Shown: piece after piece, positions 17,012-24,421 of the stretch
Layout: every line of letters starts with the position of its first letter
How positions within the stretch are numbered: the stretch's first letter is position 1
NCBI GenBank assembly: GCA_910577525.1
Contig: CAJTLI010000004.1
Location: 1-64,000, forward strand
Origin: an uncultured Oscillospiraceae bacterium
GTDB lineage: Bacteria; Bacillota; Clostridia; Oscillospirales; Oscillospiraceae
Direction: 5' to 3'
Length of the DNA: 64,000 bases
Made by a program: the position numbers and the translations under genes
The notes under the pieces: model-generated
What the model was told of the DNA's origin: nothing
Database searches by the model: none
Seen by the model: the letters and a program-made list of their open reading frames with translations, nothing else

Positions 17012-17296
17012 AAAAAAGCCTTTGCCCCACACATGGGACAAAAGCCGCTGCTTCTGCGATACCACCCAAATTGACGTTGTCAAACGTCCGCTCGCTTACG
17101 CGTACCATCATACGCGCCCCGATGGATAACGGGTGGGAAGCCCGTCGGTCCCTACTTGGCCCATTTGCCGTTCGGTCCGCCCTCCAGAGTCCATTCGCCA
17201 GCCGCTCGCCGCCCCGTTCCCACCATCGGGGGCTCTCTGTAAGGTCTGCCGCGCCGGGTACTTCTCTCCGTCACAGGTTTGTGCTGTTTGGTTGTT
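17012..17296 (-). promoter_or_regulatory. T-box riboswitch leader, tryptophan specifier
   Basis: On the minus strand the leader opens with GACGGAGAGAAGTAC, has an AG-rich bulge (ACAGAGAGCC) and a specifier segment GAATGGACTC whose TGG codon (17191-17193) reads tryptophan. The T-box core GGGTGGTATCGC is at 17056-17067, where consensus is AGGGUGGNACCGCG. A terminator follows (12-bp stem, loop TGTG, T6) at 17012-17046. Uncharged tRNA-Trp would pair with the specifier and the T-box bulge and allow readthrough into trpX. Confidence 0.92.
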
Positions 17297-17302
17297 GTGG
17301 CT

Positions 17303-17331
17303 ATTATACGCAGGCGCCGGGCGTTTGTCAA
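17303..17331 (-). promoter_or_regulatory. Consensus promoter of the T-box/trpX transcript
   Basis: Minus strand: TTGACA (17326-17331), exact 17-bp spacer, TATAAT (17303-17308). Confidence 0.95.
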
Positions 17332-17393
17332 CCCCTTTCCGGCGGAAAAATTTTACGGCCCGCAGTTTGGCCGGGGACATCCGAATCCGCCGG

Positions 17394-17422
17394 TAGACAG
17401 CCGGGGCGTTTTGTGCTATGAT
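17394..17422 (+). promoter_or_regulatory. Promoter of the lipoprotein gene at 17.5 kb
   Basis: TAGACA (17394-17399), 17-bp spacer, TATGAT (17417-17422). It diverges from the T-box promoter. Confidence 0.7.
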
Positions 17423-17482
17423 GTCCTCAGACATTTTATTCCTGAATTCGACACAGATTTCAACTTGACGGAGGGATATCCC

Positions 17483-18160
17483 ATGGGCACAAAGCGATTG
17501 ACCGCCCTGCTGCTGGCGGCGGCGCTGGCGGCGCTGGCTCTGACCGGCTGCGCCGCGCAGAAAAAGACGGAACAGGAGGACGACGGGGCCATGACCATCA
17601 GCCCCGCCCAGCTCAGCGGGGAGGAGACCGCCCTGCTGGAGCTGCTGAACGTGGGGCTGGACGCCCAGCGCATCTTTGACTTCCAGGTGGAGGGGGCCAA
17701 GTCCGCCTGGCTGCGGGCCTACGAGCTGGTTGGCAACGACTGGAACTGTGTGGTCCAGGGCGCGGTGGAGGCCGTGGACGGGACGGGCCGGGTCGCGCTG
17801 ACCTTCGGCAAAATGGCCGAAGGGGTCCGAATGGCGTACAGCGACGGCAGCGGCATCTATTCCCGGGAGTTCACCATGGAGGCGGGGGATATCTCCGGGA
17901 TCGCCTTTGCCACCTCGGCGCTGACCGGCCCGGTCCCCATCGAGCTGGACCGGGAGATCCCGCTGGTCCTCCAGATCGGGACCTCTCAGGGGGAGTTCAG
18001 CACCTACAGCGTGGACTACTTCGCTATGCCCCGGGAGCTGGCCAAGCACGGCTATGAGCACGTCTACGCCATCACCGTCACCTTCAGCGGGTCGGACATG
18101 TCCGCCTCTCCTCCGGACGGGGGGGCCTCCGCCCCGGCGGAGCCCACGCCCGCGGAATAA
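17483..18160 (+). CDS. Lipoprotein of unknown function
   Basis: 225 residues. Signal peptide MGTKRLTALLLAAALAALAL with lipobox LTGC, then a soluble domain without cysteines and a Ser/Pro/Ala-rich C-terminal tail. Motifs such as LNVGLDAQRIFDFQVEG and WNCVVQGAVEAVDGTGRVAL do not identify a family for me. ATG 17483 is preceded by GGAGGG at 8 bp. It is a single gene with its own promoter and a terminator shared with the convergent HAD gene. Confidence 0.8.
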   Translation: MGTKRLTALLLAAALAALALTGCAAQKKTEQEDDGAMTISPAQLSGEETALLELLNVGLDAQRIFDFQVEGAKSAWLRAYELVGNDWNCVVQGAVEAVDGTGRVALTFGKMAEGVRMAYSDGSGIYSREFTMEAGDISGIAFATSALTGPVPIELDREIPLVLQIGTSQGEFSTYSVDYFAMPRELAKHGYEHVYAITVTFSGSDMSASPPDGGASAPAEPTPAE

Positions 18161-18166
18161 AAAGGA

Positions 18167-18194
18167 ACGCCCCCCGGCCTGGGCTGGGGGGTGT
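18167..18194. terminator. Hairpin between convergent genes
   Basis: ACGCCCCCC...GGGGGGTGT, 9-bp stem including G-U pairs, between the lipoprotein and HAD genes. Confidence 0.6.
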
Positions 18195-18197
18195 CTG

Positions 18198-18872
18198 TCA
18201 TACGCGAAGCCACTGTTTTAGCTCCGTCAGGTCCGGGGCGATATGTACATACGGAAACCGCTCGAAGGCGCCGGCGGGGGTGGTGCCGTTGAGCACCGCG
18301 CAGAACCGGCAGCCCCCCGCCTGGGCGGTGGCGGCGTCGATGACGGTGTCGCCGCAGAACAGCACGTCCTCCGCCCCCAGGCCCAGCCGCTCCAAGGCCA
18401 TCCGCAGCCCCTCCGGGTTGGGCTTGGAGTGCTGGACCTCGTCGCCGCCGATGACCAGGTCCAGCAGGGCGGAGCGCCCCTGGTGCGCGAAGATGCGCCG
18501 GATGGTGTCCCCGGGCTTGGTGGACACGATGGCGGTGCGGACGCCCTGCTCCTCCAGGGCCTGGAGCAGCTCCGCCGCGCCGGGGAACAGGGCGGTGCCC
18601 TCGATCATCAGCCTGCGGCCCGCGCCCTCCGCCTTCACCCCCACCGTGTGCTGGAAGGAGTGGTAAAAGGCCTCCTGACGCTGGGGGTCATGGTCGCCGG
18701 TAATGAAGGAATAGCCGTCCGCCAGGGTCATGCCGATGGTGTGGCGCACCTGTTCCAGGGTGGGTGGGTCCAGCCCAAGATCGGCGAAGCCCAGCCGGTA
18801 CCCCTCCGCGATGGCGGGGGTGGAGTCCCCCAAGGTGTAGTCAAAGTCGAAAAATACCCCGCGATAGTTCAT
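18198..18872 (-). CDS. HAD-family hydrolase (phosphoglycolate phosphatase-like)
   Basis: 224 residues. All HAD motifs are present: FDFDYTLGDST (nucleophile and acid Asp), AIVSTKPGD (motif II), K in HSKPNPEGL (motif III) and FCGDTVIDAATAQAGG (motif IV), with an alpha-helical type C1 cap between. Most similar proteins hydrolyse small phosphate esters such as phosphoglycolate or pyrophosphate; the substrate cannot be told from sequence. It has its own promoter. Confidence 0.9.
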   Translation of the reverse strand: MNYRGVFFDFDYTLGDSTPAIAEGYRLGFADLGLDPPTLEQVRHTIGMTLADGYSFITGDHDPQRQEAFYHSFQHTVGVKAEGAGRRLMIEGTALFPGAAELLQALEEQGVRTAIVSTKPGDTIRRIFAHQGRSALLDLVIGGDEVQHSKPNPEGLRMALERLGLGAEDVLFCGDTVIDAATAQAGGCRFCAVLNGTTPAGAFERFPYVHIAPDLTELKQWLRV

Positions 18873-18919
18873 GATATGACCTCGGTTACTTTAGTTGGCC
18901 GCGTTGGGCCGTTCTTGAG

Positions 18920-18948
18920 ATAATATCACAGGCGGAATCGCTTTTCAA
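18920..18948 (-). promoter_or_regulatory. Promoter of the HAD hydrolase gene
   Basis: Minus strand: TTGAAA (18943-18948), 17 bp, TATTAT (18920-18925). Confidence 0.75.
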
Positions 18949-19086
18949 CACTAAAAAATATGGAGCATGCCGGTCACAGCTGCATTTTGACCCTTTTTGA
19001 ACCTATTTCCCCGGAATTCCAGGGGAGTTTGCGAAAAAATATGCAAGTTATCCTGCAAAAAAAATCTCCCGAAGGCAGGGCGCCGC

Positions 19087-19407
19087 TCAGCTCTCCGCCT
19101 GCTCCAGCAGGTTGGCCGCGCCGTAGCGCAGGCACCGGTAGAGGCGCTGCCTCCCCCGCTTCAGCGTGCGGGATACGGTGGATTTGTTCACTCCGCACTG
19201 GCGGGCGATGGCCTCCATGCTCATGTTCCGGCCATAATAGAGGATCATGTACTCCCGCTGGCGCTGGGTGACATCCTGCCGCAGGGCGTGGGTGAGGTTC
19301 CGTTTCAAGCGGTTGATCTGGTCCTTATTGTCGTCGGCCATGAGGCTGGCGTACACCGCCAGATCCGCCATGCCGAAGGTGTTGTCATAGGAAACGGTCC
19401 GTGTCAT
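19087..19407 (-). CDS. Small sigma-70 region 4-like HTH protein
   Basis: 106 residues. The C-terminal half is a region 4-type HTH (TQRQREYMILYYGRNMSMEA followed by IARQCGVNKSTVSRTLKRGR). There is no region 2, so it is not a complete sigma factor; such proteins are common in clostridial mobile or accessory clusters. ATG 19407 (MTRTVSYDN) has GGAGGG 6 bp upstream and lies one base after the preceding gene's stop, implying coupling. Last gene of a three-gene cassette. Confidence 0.8.
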   Translation of the reverse strand: MTRTVSYDNTFGMADLAVYASLMADDNKDQINRLKRNLTHALRQDVTQRQREYMILYYGRNMSMEAIARQCGVNKSTVSRTLKRGRQRLYRCLRYGAANLLEQAES

Positions 19408-19408
19408 G

Positions 19409-19690
19409 TCATGCCCTCCTTTTTCCCTTCGCCGGCCGCTTCCCACCCGCCGGCCGGGGTGTGTTCTTTTCGTAATAGCACTCCAGATGGCGGGCCACCG
19501 CCCGCACGTCCCGGTACATGGAGCGCAGGGGCCGGGCCCGCCCCTCCAGCTGAAGCCTGCGGCCCTCGTCCGCGGCCTGCCGGCTTGCCTGCTCCAGCTC
19601 CAGAATCCGGCGGCGCAGGCAGGCCGCCGTCTGCTCGTATTCCAGTGATAGCTCGTACAATGTCACAGCGGTATTGTTCTCCTTTTCCAA
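19409..19690 (-). CDS. Small basic protein of unknown function
   Basis: 93 residues from a TTG codon that directly follows the stop of the upstream 59-residue gene; reinitiation or a start at GTG 19666 are both possible. It is predicted mostly helical (ELSLEYEQTAACLRRRILEL) with a basic tail (GGKRPAKGKRRA), suggesting nucleic-acid or partner binding. Tight packing with its neighbours is the main evidence that it is real. Confidence 0.6.
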   Translation of the reverse strand: MEKENNTAVTLYELSLEYEQTAACLRRRILELEQASRQAADEGRRLQLEGRARPLRSMYRDVRAVARHLECYYEKNTPRPAGGKRPAKGKRRA

Positions 19691-19870
19691 TTAAAACGAT
19701 ATGCGCCCCGCGCCGTCCCTCTCCCCCACGCGGCGCAGGCGGTGGGCGAAATAGCCCCGAGCGTAGCGCCCCAGGCAGTCCTCGCACACCAGCTTGCCCT
19801 CCAGGGCAAAATAGGGGTCCCCGGGGTACAGCTCCCCCCGGCACAGGCTGCACCGCTCCTCCCGGGGCAT
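19691..19870 (-). CDS. Small zinc-ribbon-like protein
   Basis: 59 residues with two Cys pairs, CSLCRGELYPGDPYF and LVCEDCLGRYARGYF, likely to hold one zinc ion. ATG 19870 has GGAG 9 bp upstream. First gene of the three-gene cassette; no specific function recognised. Confidence 0.65.
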   Translation of the reverse strand: MPREERCSLCRGELYPGDPYFALEGKLVCEDCLGRYARGYFAHRLRRVGERDGAGRISF

Positions 19871-19949
19871 CCAAAGCCTCTCCTCTGCTGCCGTTTTCTT
19901 CCCGTCCTCTCCCGGCGGACGGCCCGCCGTTTTTTTCTTGAAAAAACTG

Positions 19950-19978
19950 TTGACAAAACCACCCCTTGCTGTTATAAT
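19950..19978 (+). promoter_or_regulatory. Consensus promoter of the tRNA operon
   Basis: TTGACA (19950-19955), 17 bp, TATAAT (19973-19978), 31 bp before tRNA-Thr. Confidence 0.93.
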
Positions 19979-20008
19979 GAGCATCGTTGTAAATGCGGAA
20001 GCTGCTGC

Positions 20009-20084
20009 GCTGGTGTAGCTCAGCTGGTAGAGCAGCTGATTTGTAATCAGCAGGTCGGGGGTTCGAATCCGTCCACCAGCTCCA
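20009..20084 (+). tRNA. tRNA-Thr (anticodon TGT)
   Basis: 76 nt with acceptor GCTGGTG/CACCAGC, D-loop AGCTGGTAGAGC, anticodon loop TTTGTAA (TGT), T-loop GTTCGAATCC and encoded CCA. Confidence 0.97.
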
Positions 20085-20106
20085 CTTTTTCCGCCCAATT
20101 GAATAT

Positions 20107-20191
20107 GGAGGAGTACCCAAGTGGCCAAAGGGGACAGACTGTAAATCTGCTGGCTTTGCCTTCGATGGTTCGAATCCATCCTCCTCCACCA
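20107..20191 (+). tRNA. tRNA-Tyr (anticodon GTA)
   Basis: 85-nt class II tRNA: acceptor GGAGGAG/CTCCTCC, anticodon loop CTGTAAA (GTA), long variable arm (TGGCTTTGCCTTCGA), T-loop GTTCGAATCC and encoded CCA. Confidence 0.97.
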
Positions 20192-20195
20192 CGTC

Positions 20196-20231
20196 GGGGC
20201 AAGCTGCGTATCGCTTGCCCCGGCTTTTTTT
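20196..20231 (+). terminator. Terminator of the tRNA operon
   Basis: GGGGCAAGC, 8-nt loop, GCTTGCCCC, then GGC and T7. Confidence 0.95.
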
Positions 20232-20306
20232 AGCCGGGGTGCGCTCACTCCGCTGCCCCTCCTTTCCCCACAAAGCCTGAAGGGCGGCTTTGCGGGGGCC
20301 CCGTCC

Positions 20307-20337
20307 GAGCAATCCGCGCAGGGATTGCTCAATTTTT
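20307..20337 (+). terminator. Hairpin with U-run
   Basis: GAGCAATCC ... GGATTGCTC followed by AATTTTT on the plus strand. It also overlaps the end of the small minus-strand gene described next. Confidence 0.55.
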
Positions 20338-20436
20338 ATATCGAGGGTGGATTTCGAAGGCGGCTCTTCGCGGAGACCCCGGTCGGAGCACTTTTAGGGC
20401 GGACCTTTTGAATGCGGATAGCGGACGGCCATACAT
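20329..20436 (-). CDS. Small basic peptide gene, 35 residues
   Basis: Starts MYGRPLSAFKRSALKVLRPG and ends FEIHPRYKN; about ten Arg/Lys residues in 35. ATG 20436 sits 4 bp after a perfect AAAGGAGGT box and about 47 bp after a -10 hexamer of a 17-bp-spaced promoter. Real signals surround it, so it may be translated, but I recognise no family. It could instead be a leader or an RNA with an accidental frame. Confidence 0.5.
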   Translation of the reverse strand: MYGRPLSAFKRSALKVLRPGSPRRAAFEIHPRYKN

Positions 20437-20482
20437 CGAACCTCCTTTCAAAAAATAAAACGATTGTTCTAATTCGACCCCT

Positions 20483-20511
20483 ACGATACCACGCCGAATG
20501 GCCGGTGTCAA
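20483..20511 (-). promoter_or_regulatory. Promoter of the 35-residue peptide gene
   Basis: Minus strand: TTGACA (20506-20511), 17 bp, TATCGT (20483-20488). Confidence 0.6.
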
Positions 20512-20694
20512 GCGGTGCGGGGAATATTTTGGAGAATCAATTTTTGAAAAGGACCAGAAAAAAGGACAGGATTCCCCGGAAACGTTGCACGCCGCCCTCC
20601 GCCGGGCCCTGGATTTACAAAGGTTTTACACTTTTCCCGTTGACTGGCAGCGCGGCCGGGAGTATGATGAAAAAAATGGGTCGGGGAGGCCGCC

Positions 20695-21654
20695 ATGAAG
20701 AAGACAACTACCGCCAAGCTGCTGGGCCTGGCCGCGGCGGGCGTGGGCGCGGCGGGAGGCTGGACCGCGCTGGGCAATTATCTCTACAATCAGTGCATGG
20801 TCCCCAAGGTCCGGGACCCGGACCTGCCGGAGGCCAATCCGCTCCAGGAGGAGGGGCGGCTGTGGGCCCGCCGGAGGGAGGGCTTTCGGGAGGCGTCGAT
20901 CCGGTCGGCGGACGGGCTGGCCCTCTGGGCGGCTGCGGCCACCGGCGCGCCGGGCTGCCGCCGGTGGGCCCTCTGCCTCCACGGCTACAGCGACACCTAT
21001 GAGTCCATGGGCGCCATTGCCAAGCAGTACCACGACCAGGGCTGGAACGTCCTCCTGCCCGACCAGCGGGGCCACGGCAGAAGCGAGGGCAGCTATGTGG
21101 GCTGGGGCTATGACGAGCGGCTGGACGTGGTGGGCTGGTGCAACTATATCATCCGGAGAGAACCGGAGGCGGAGATCGTGCTTCACGGCGTATCCATGGG
21201 GGCGGCCAGCGTGCTCATGGCCACCGGGGGCCCCCTGCCCCGGCAGGTGAAGGCCGCCGTCTCCGACTGCTCGTATACCTCCATCGAGGCGGAGATGCGC
21301 TGGCTGCTAAGCAGCTGGGTGGACCGGCCCGCCGGGCTGCCCCTGCCGGCGGGGCTCCTGTTCTCCGCCCTGCGTAAGGCCGCCCTGCGCCGCGCGGGGG
21401 TGGACCTGCGGGACGCGGCCCCCATCGACGCGGTGCGCCGCTCCACTATCCCCACCCTGTTTATCCACGGGGTGGAGGACAAATTTGTCCCCCCCGCCAT
21501 GATGGGCAAACTGTACCAGGCGGCCCGGTGCCCAAAGAGCTTTTTGTGGATGCCCGGGGCGGACCACGCCGCGGCGGCCGGTTCCGGCGGAACGCTGTAC
21601 CAGTCGGAGGTCTCCGCTTTTCTCCGGGATTATCTGGAGGCCCCAGATCGCTAA
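20695..21654 (+). CDS. Alpha/beta hydrolase, membrane-anchored
   Basis: 319 residues. An N-terminal hydrophobic segment (about 8-32) suggests anchoring or export. The alpha/beta-hydrolase core shows LHGYSD (oxyanion loop), GVSMGAASV (nucleophile Ser), VEDKFVPP (Asp) and GADHAAA (His). It resembles YqkD/BAAT-type serine hydrolases of Firmicutes; the substrate is unknown. GGGGAGG lies 5 bp before ATG. It stands alone with its own terminator. Confidence 0.88.
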   Translation: MKKTTTAKLLGLAAAGVGAAGGWTALGNYLYNQCMVPKVRDPDLPEANPLQEEGRLWARRREGFREASIRSADGLALWAAAATGAPGCRRWALCLHGYSDTYESMGAIAKQYHDQGWNVLLPDQRGHGRSEGSYVGWGYDERLDVVGWCNYIIRREPEAEIVLHGVSMGAASVLMATGGPLPRQVKAAVSDCSYTSIEAEMRWLLSSWVDRPAGLPLPAGLLFSALRKAALRRAGVDLRDAAPIDAVRRSTIPTLFIHGVEDKFVPPAMMGKLYQAARCPKSFLWMPGADHAAAAGSGGTLYQSEVSAFLRDYLEAPDR

Positions 21655-21663
21655 AAGTTGGAA

Positions 21664-21699
21664 ATTCTCAGCCCGTCAAGGCGGGCTGAGAATTTTTTT
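21664..21699 (+). terminator. Terminator of the alpha/beta hydrolase gene
   Basis: ATTCTCAGCCCG, loop, CGGGCTGAGAAT then T6. Confidence 0.93.
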
Positions 21700-21737
21700 G
21701 AAAATTTGAAAGAGATGAAAAACGGAGCGTTTTCCTG

Positions 21738-21766
21738 TTGACAGGGCGGCAGAAAACAAATATAGT
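21738..21766 (+). promoter_or_regulatory. Promoter of the pullulanase gene
   Basis: TTGACA (21738-21743), 17 bp, TATAGT (21761-21766). Confidence 0.85.
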
Positions 21767-21830
21767 ATAGAGGCCGGTACAAAATACCGCTGGTATTCCG
21801 GCAAATAAGCGTTGGCAATGGGGGATCCGC

Positions 21831-23762
21831 GTGGACAACGAAAAGAGGCTTGGCTACGACAAGGAGTTCGACCGCTGGTACGCCTACGACGGCTGCGACC
21901 TGGGGGCGACCTGCACCCCGGCCAGAACGGTATTCAAGCTGTGGAGCCCGGAGGCAAAGCGTGTGGAGCTGTTTCTGTACCGGGACGATACCTCAGAGGC
22001 CTACGGCAGACAGGCGCTGAAGCTGGGCGGCCGGGGAGTGTGGTCGCTGGCGGTGGAGGGGGACCTCCACGGCGTCTATTACGACTATGTGGTGGAGACG
22101 GCGGCGGGCGAGGCCCGCACCGCCGACCCTTACGCGGCGGCCTGCGGCTGCAACGGCGCGCGGAGCATGGCGGTGAACCTGGCCCGCACCGATCCGGAGG
22201 GCTTTGGAACGGACTGCCCGCCCCCGGCATCGCCCGCCCGCGTGATTTACGAGCTCCATGTGAAGGACTTCTCCTATGACCCGGACAGCGGCGTGCCCGC
22301 CCAATACCGGGGGAAGTTCAAGGCCTTCTCCTGGAAGGACGGGGACGGCCGTCCCCCCCTGTGCGTGGAGCACCTCAAGAGCCTGGGCGTCACCCACGTC
22401 CAGCTCCTTCCTATTTTTGACTTCGGCTCGGTGGACGAGGCAGGGGACGGCAGGCAGTTCAACTGGGGCTACGACCCGGTGAACTACAACGTGCCGGAGG
22501 GGAGCTACTCCACCGACCCCGCCGACGGGGCCGCCCGCATCCGGGAGTGCAAGGAGATGATTCAGGCCCTCCACCAAAACGGAATGCGGGTGGTGATGGA
22601 CGTGGTGTACAACCACACCTACGCCTCCGACTCCTGGCTGGAGCGGTCAGCGCCGGGCTACTACTACCGCCGCTGGGAGGACGGCAGCCTGTCCAACGGC
22701 TCGGGGTGCGGCAACGACATGGCGTCGGGCCGGGCCATGGTGGACAACTATATTCTCCACTCCGTGATGTACTGGGCCCGGGAGTACCACATCGACGGCT
22801 TCCGCTTCGACCTGATGGGCCTTTTGACGGTGGAGCTGATGAACCGCATCCGCTGGTCGCTGGACGCGGTCTTCGGCCCCGGGGAAAAGCTGGTGTACGG
22901 CGAGCCCTGGCGGGCGGCGGACTCCCCCATGGAGCCGGGCGCCGCCCCGGCCGTGCGGGGAAACGCGGCCCGGCTGGACCCGGAGATCGCCATGTTCTGC
23001 GACCTCACCCGGGACGCCATCAAGGGGGACTGCTTCCACGGGGAACAGCCCGGCTTTGTCAACGGCGGCTCGGGGCTGGGGGAGACCATATTGTGCGCGG
23101 CGGCCGGCTGGACGGGCGGAGTGGGGGATTTCCGCCCCCGGGCCTGCTCCCAGGTCATCAACTATATCTCCGCTCACGACAACTACACCCTGTGGGATAA
23201 GCTGGCGCTGTGCGCCGGGGGGACCCCCTCCTACCAGGAGTACCGGGACGATCTGGCGGCCCAGAACAAGCTGGCGGCGTTTATCATGTTCACCTGCCAG
23301 GGAAACGTGTTCTTCCAGGCGGGGGAGGAGTTCGGCCGCACCAAGCTGGGAGACGCCAACAGCTACCGATCCTCGCCGGAGATCAATATGCTCAGCTGGG
23401 AGCGGGCCTGGCGGTTCGGCGGGCTGACGGACTACTACCGGCAGCTGATCCGGCTGCGCAAGGCCCTGCCCGGCCTGTGCGACCGGAGCCCGGAGGCGGG
23501 CAAGCGGATCAAAGAGGGCACCGTCCACCGGGACGGAGTGGTATCCTTCCAGGTGGAGGGCGGCGGCCCCTGCGGCCAGCTGCTCTTTGTGGTTTACAAC
23601 GCCACCGGGCACGACTACGCCATCCAGCTACCCCATGGCCGCTGGACGGTCCGGGCGGACGGCGCGGACGCCGACCAGCACCGGCCCTTCATCTCCCAGA
23701 ACAACTGGGCCAATGTGCATCCCCGCAGCGGAATGCTGCTGATGCGGAGCGCCATCACGTAA
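21831..23762 (+). CDS. pulA: Type I pullulanase (GH13)
   Basis: 643 residues, no signal peptide, so cytoplasmic. An N-terminal CBM48-like domain (TVFKLWSPEAKRVELFLYRD) is followed by the family YELHVKDFSYDPDSG and the GH13 regions DVVYNHTY, DGFRFDLMGLL (nucleophile Asp), VYGEPW (acid Glu) and SAHDNYTLWDKL. It debranches alpha-1,6 links in glycogen or dietary alpha-glucans. The start is GTG 21831, preceded by a weak GGGGG; no better in-frame start is evident. Confidence 0.93.
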   Translation: MDNEKRLGYDKEFDRWYAYDGCDLGATCTPARTVFKLWSPEAKRVELFLYRDDTSEAYGRQALKLGGRGVWSLAVEGDLHGVYYDYVVETAAGEARTADPYAAACGCNGARSMAVNLARTDPEGFGTDCPPPASPARVIYELHVKDFSYDPDSGVPAQYRGKFKAFSWKDGDGRPPLCVEHLKSLGVTHVQLLPIFDFGSVDEAGDGRQFNWGYDPVNYNVPEGSYSTDPADGAARIRECKEMIQALHQNGMRVVMDVVYNHTYASDSWLERSAPGYYYRRWEDGSLSNGSGCGNDMASGRAMVDNYILHSVMYWAREYHIDGFRFDLMGLLTVELMNRIRWSLDAVFGPGEKLVYGEPWRAADSPMEPGAAPAVRGNAARLDPEIAMFCDLTRDAIKGDCFHGEQPGFVNGGSGLGETILCAAAGWTGGVGDFRPRACSQVINYISAHDNYTLWDKLALCAGGTPSYQEYRDDLAAQNKLAAFIMFTCQGNVFFQAGEEFGRTKLGDANSYRSSPEINMLSWERAWRFGGLTDYYRQLIRLRKALPGLCDRSPEAGKRIKEGTVHRDGVVSFQVEGGGPCGQLLFVVYNATGHDYAIQLPHGRWTVRADGADADQHRPFISQNNWANVHPRSGMLLMRSAIT

Positions 23763-23766
23763 AAGA

Positions 23767-23800
23767 CCCGGCCCCCGCTGTGCGGGGGCCGGGCGTTTTT
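23767..23800 (+). terminator. Terminator of the pullulanase gene
   Basis: CCCGGCCCCCGC, loop TGT, GCGGGGGCCGGG, then CGTTTTT. It touches the end of the convergent gene. Confidence 0.93.
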
Positions 23801-24243
23801 CATTGCGCGGGGCCGCGGCCCATCAGGTCGTCGTACATCTTCTCATACAGCCGCAGGAGCTGCTGGTTGGTGGTCTCCCGTCCCCGGATCATGCCGCCCA
23901 GGGCGTCGGCCTTGGCCTTGCCCAGGATATTGCCCGGGGAGTAGGACTCGCCGCTGTCCCCCTCGCCCATCTGGGCCAGCTGGGCGAGGCCGTCCTTCAG
24001 GTATTCGGTGCCGTCCTGGATGGCGGCGATCTGCTGGAGCAGCCAGCTCAGTTCCACTTTGTTGTCGTTCATGTCTGTGTCCTCCAAATTGATATTTGGC
24101 GGGCACGCAAGGCATATGGTATCCTCCGAGAGGAAGCGTGCCCTGCCGCTTTTTACAAGACCTCTGGCCCGCCGGGGCCAGGTCGCTTCGTATTCATTGC
24201 CCTGCTCGTCTACCACGCGTATGTTTTTTTCGATGGGTGTCAT
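23800..24243 (-). CDS. Conserved clostridial protein of unknown function, possible internal start
   Basis: 147 residues from ATG 24243. The N-terminal 57 residues (KNIRVVDEQGNEYEATWPRR, GLVKSGRARFLSEDTICLAC) resemble a small conserved clostridial family; the C-terminal 90 residues are helical and charged (ELSWLLQQIAAIQDGTEYLK). ATG 24072 has its own GGAGG 8 bp upstream and would give the C-terminal 90 residues alone, whereas ATG 24243 has only AAAGGGG touching it. No function recognised. Confidence 0.65.
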   Translation of the reverse strand: MTPIEKNIRVVDEQGNEYEATWPRRARGLVKSGRARFLSEDTICLACPPNINLEDTDMNDNKVELSWLLQQIAAIQDGTEYLKDGLAQLAQMGEGDSGESYSPGNILGKAKADALGGMIRGRETTNQQLLRLYEKMYDDLMGRGPAQ

Positions 24244-24315
24244 CCCCTTTGTGGAATATTTCGCAGGTGTATCGGACGCCGTTTTTTGTGATGGGTGCCT
24301 CCCCGGTCCGAATTC

Positions 24316-24366
24316 AGTATACGGCCTCCGGGACGGCTTGTCAAGGGCGGCGGCTCGTGCTATACT
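24316..24366. promoter_or_regulatory. Divergent promoters with overlapping -35 elements
   Basis: Plus strand: TTGTCA (24338-24343), 17 bp, TATACT (24361-24366) toward niaR. Minus strand: TTGACA (24339-24344), 17 bp, TATACT (24316-24321) toward the 147-residue gene. The two -35 boxes share the palindrome CTTGTCAAG, so RNA polymerase cannot occupy both. Confidence 0.85.
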
Positions 24367-24368
24367 AT

Positions 24369-24385
24369 GTACTATACTATAGTAC
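24369..24385. promoter_or_regulatory. Palindromic operator candidate at niaR
   Basis: A perfect palindrome GTACTATACTATAGTAC lies 2 bp past the niaR -10 box, where a repressor would block transcription. It does not resemble the palindrome at 25.77 kb, so the binding protein is unclear. Confidence 0.55.
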
Positions 24386-24421
24386 CAAAACAACAGCGCC
24401 AGCCGCGGAAAGGAGACCGCC

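Noticed and set aside
17108..18061. Minus-strand frame across the T-box region
   Set aside because: It crosses the T-box leader, its promoter and the lipoprotein gene; the RNA elements explain this DNA better.
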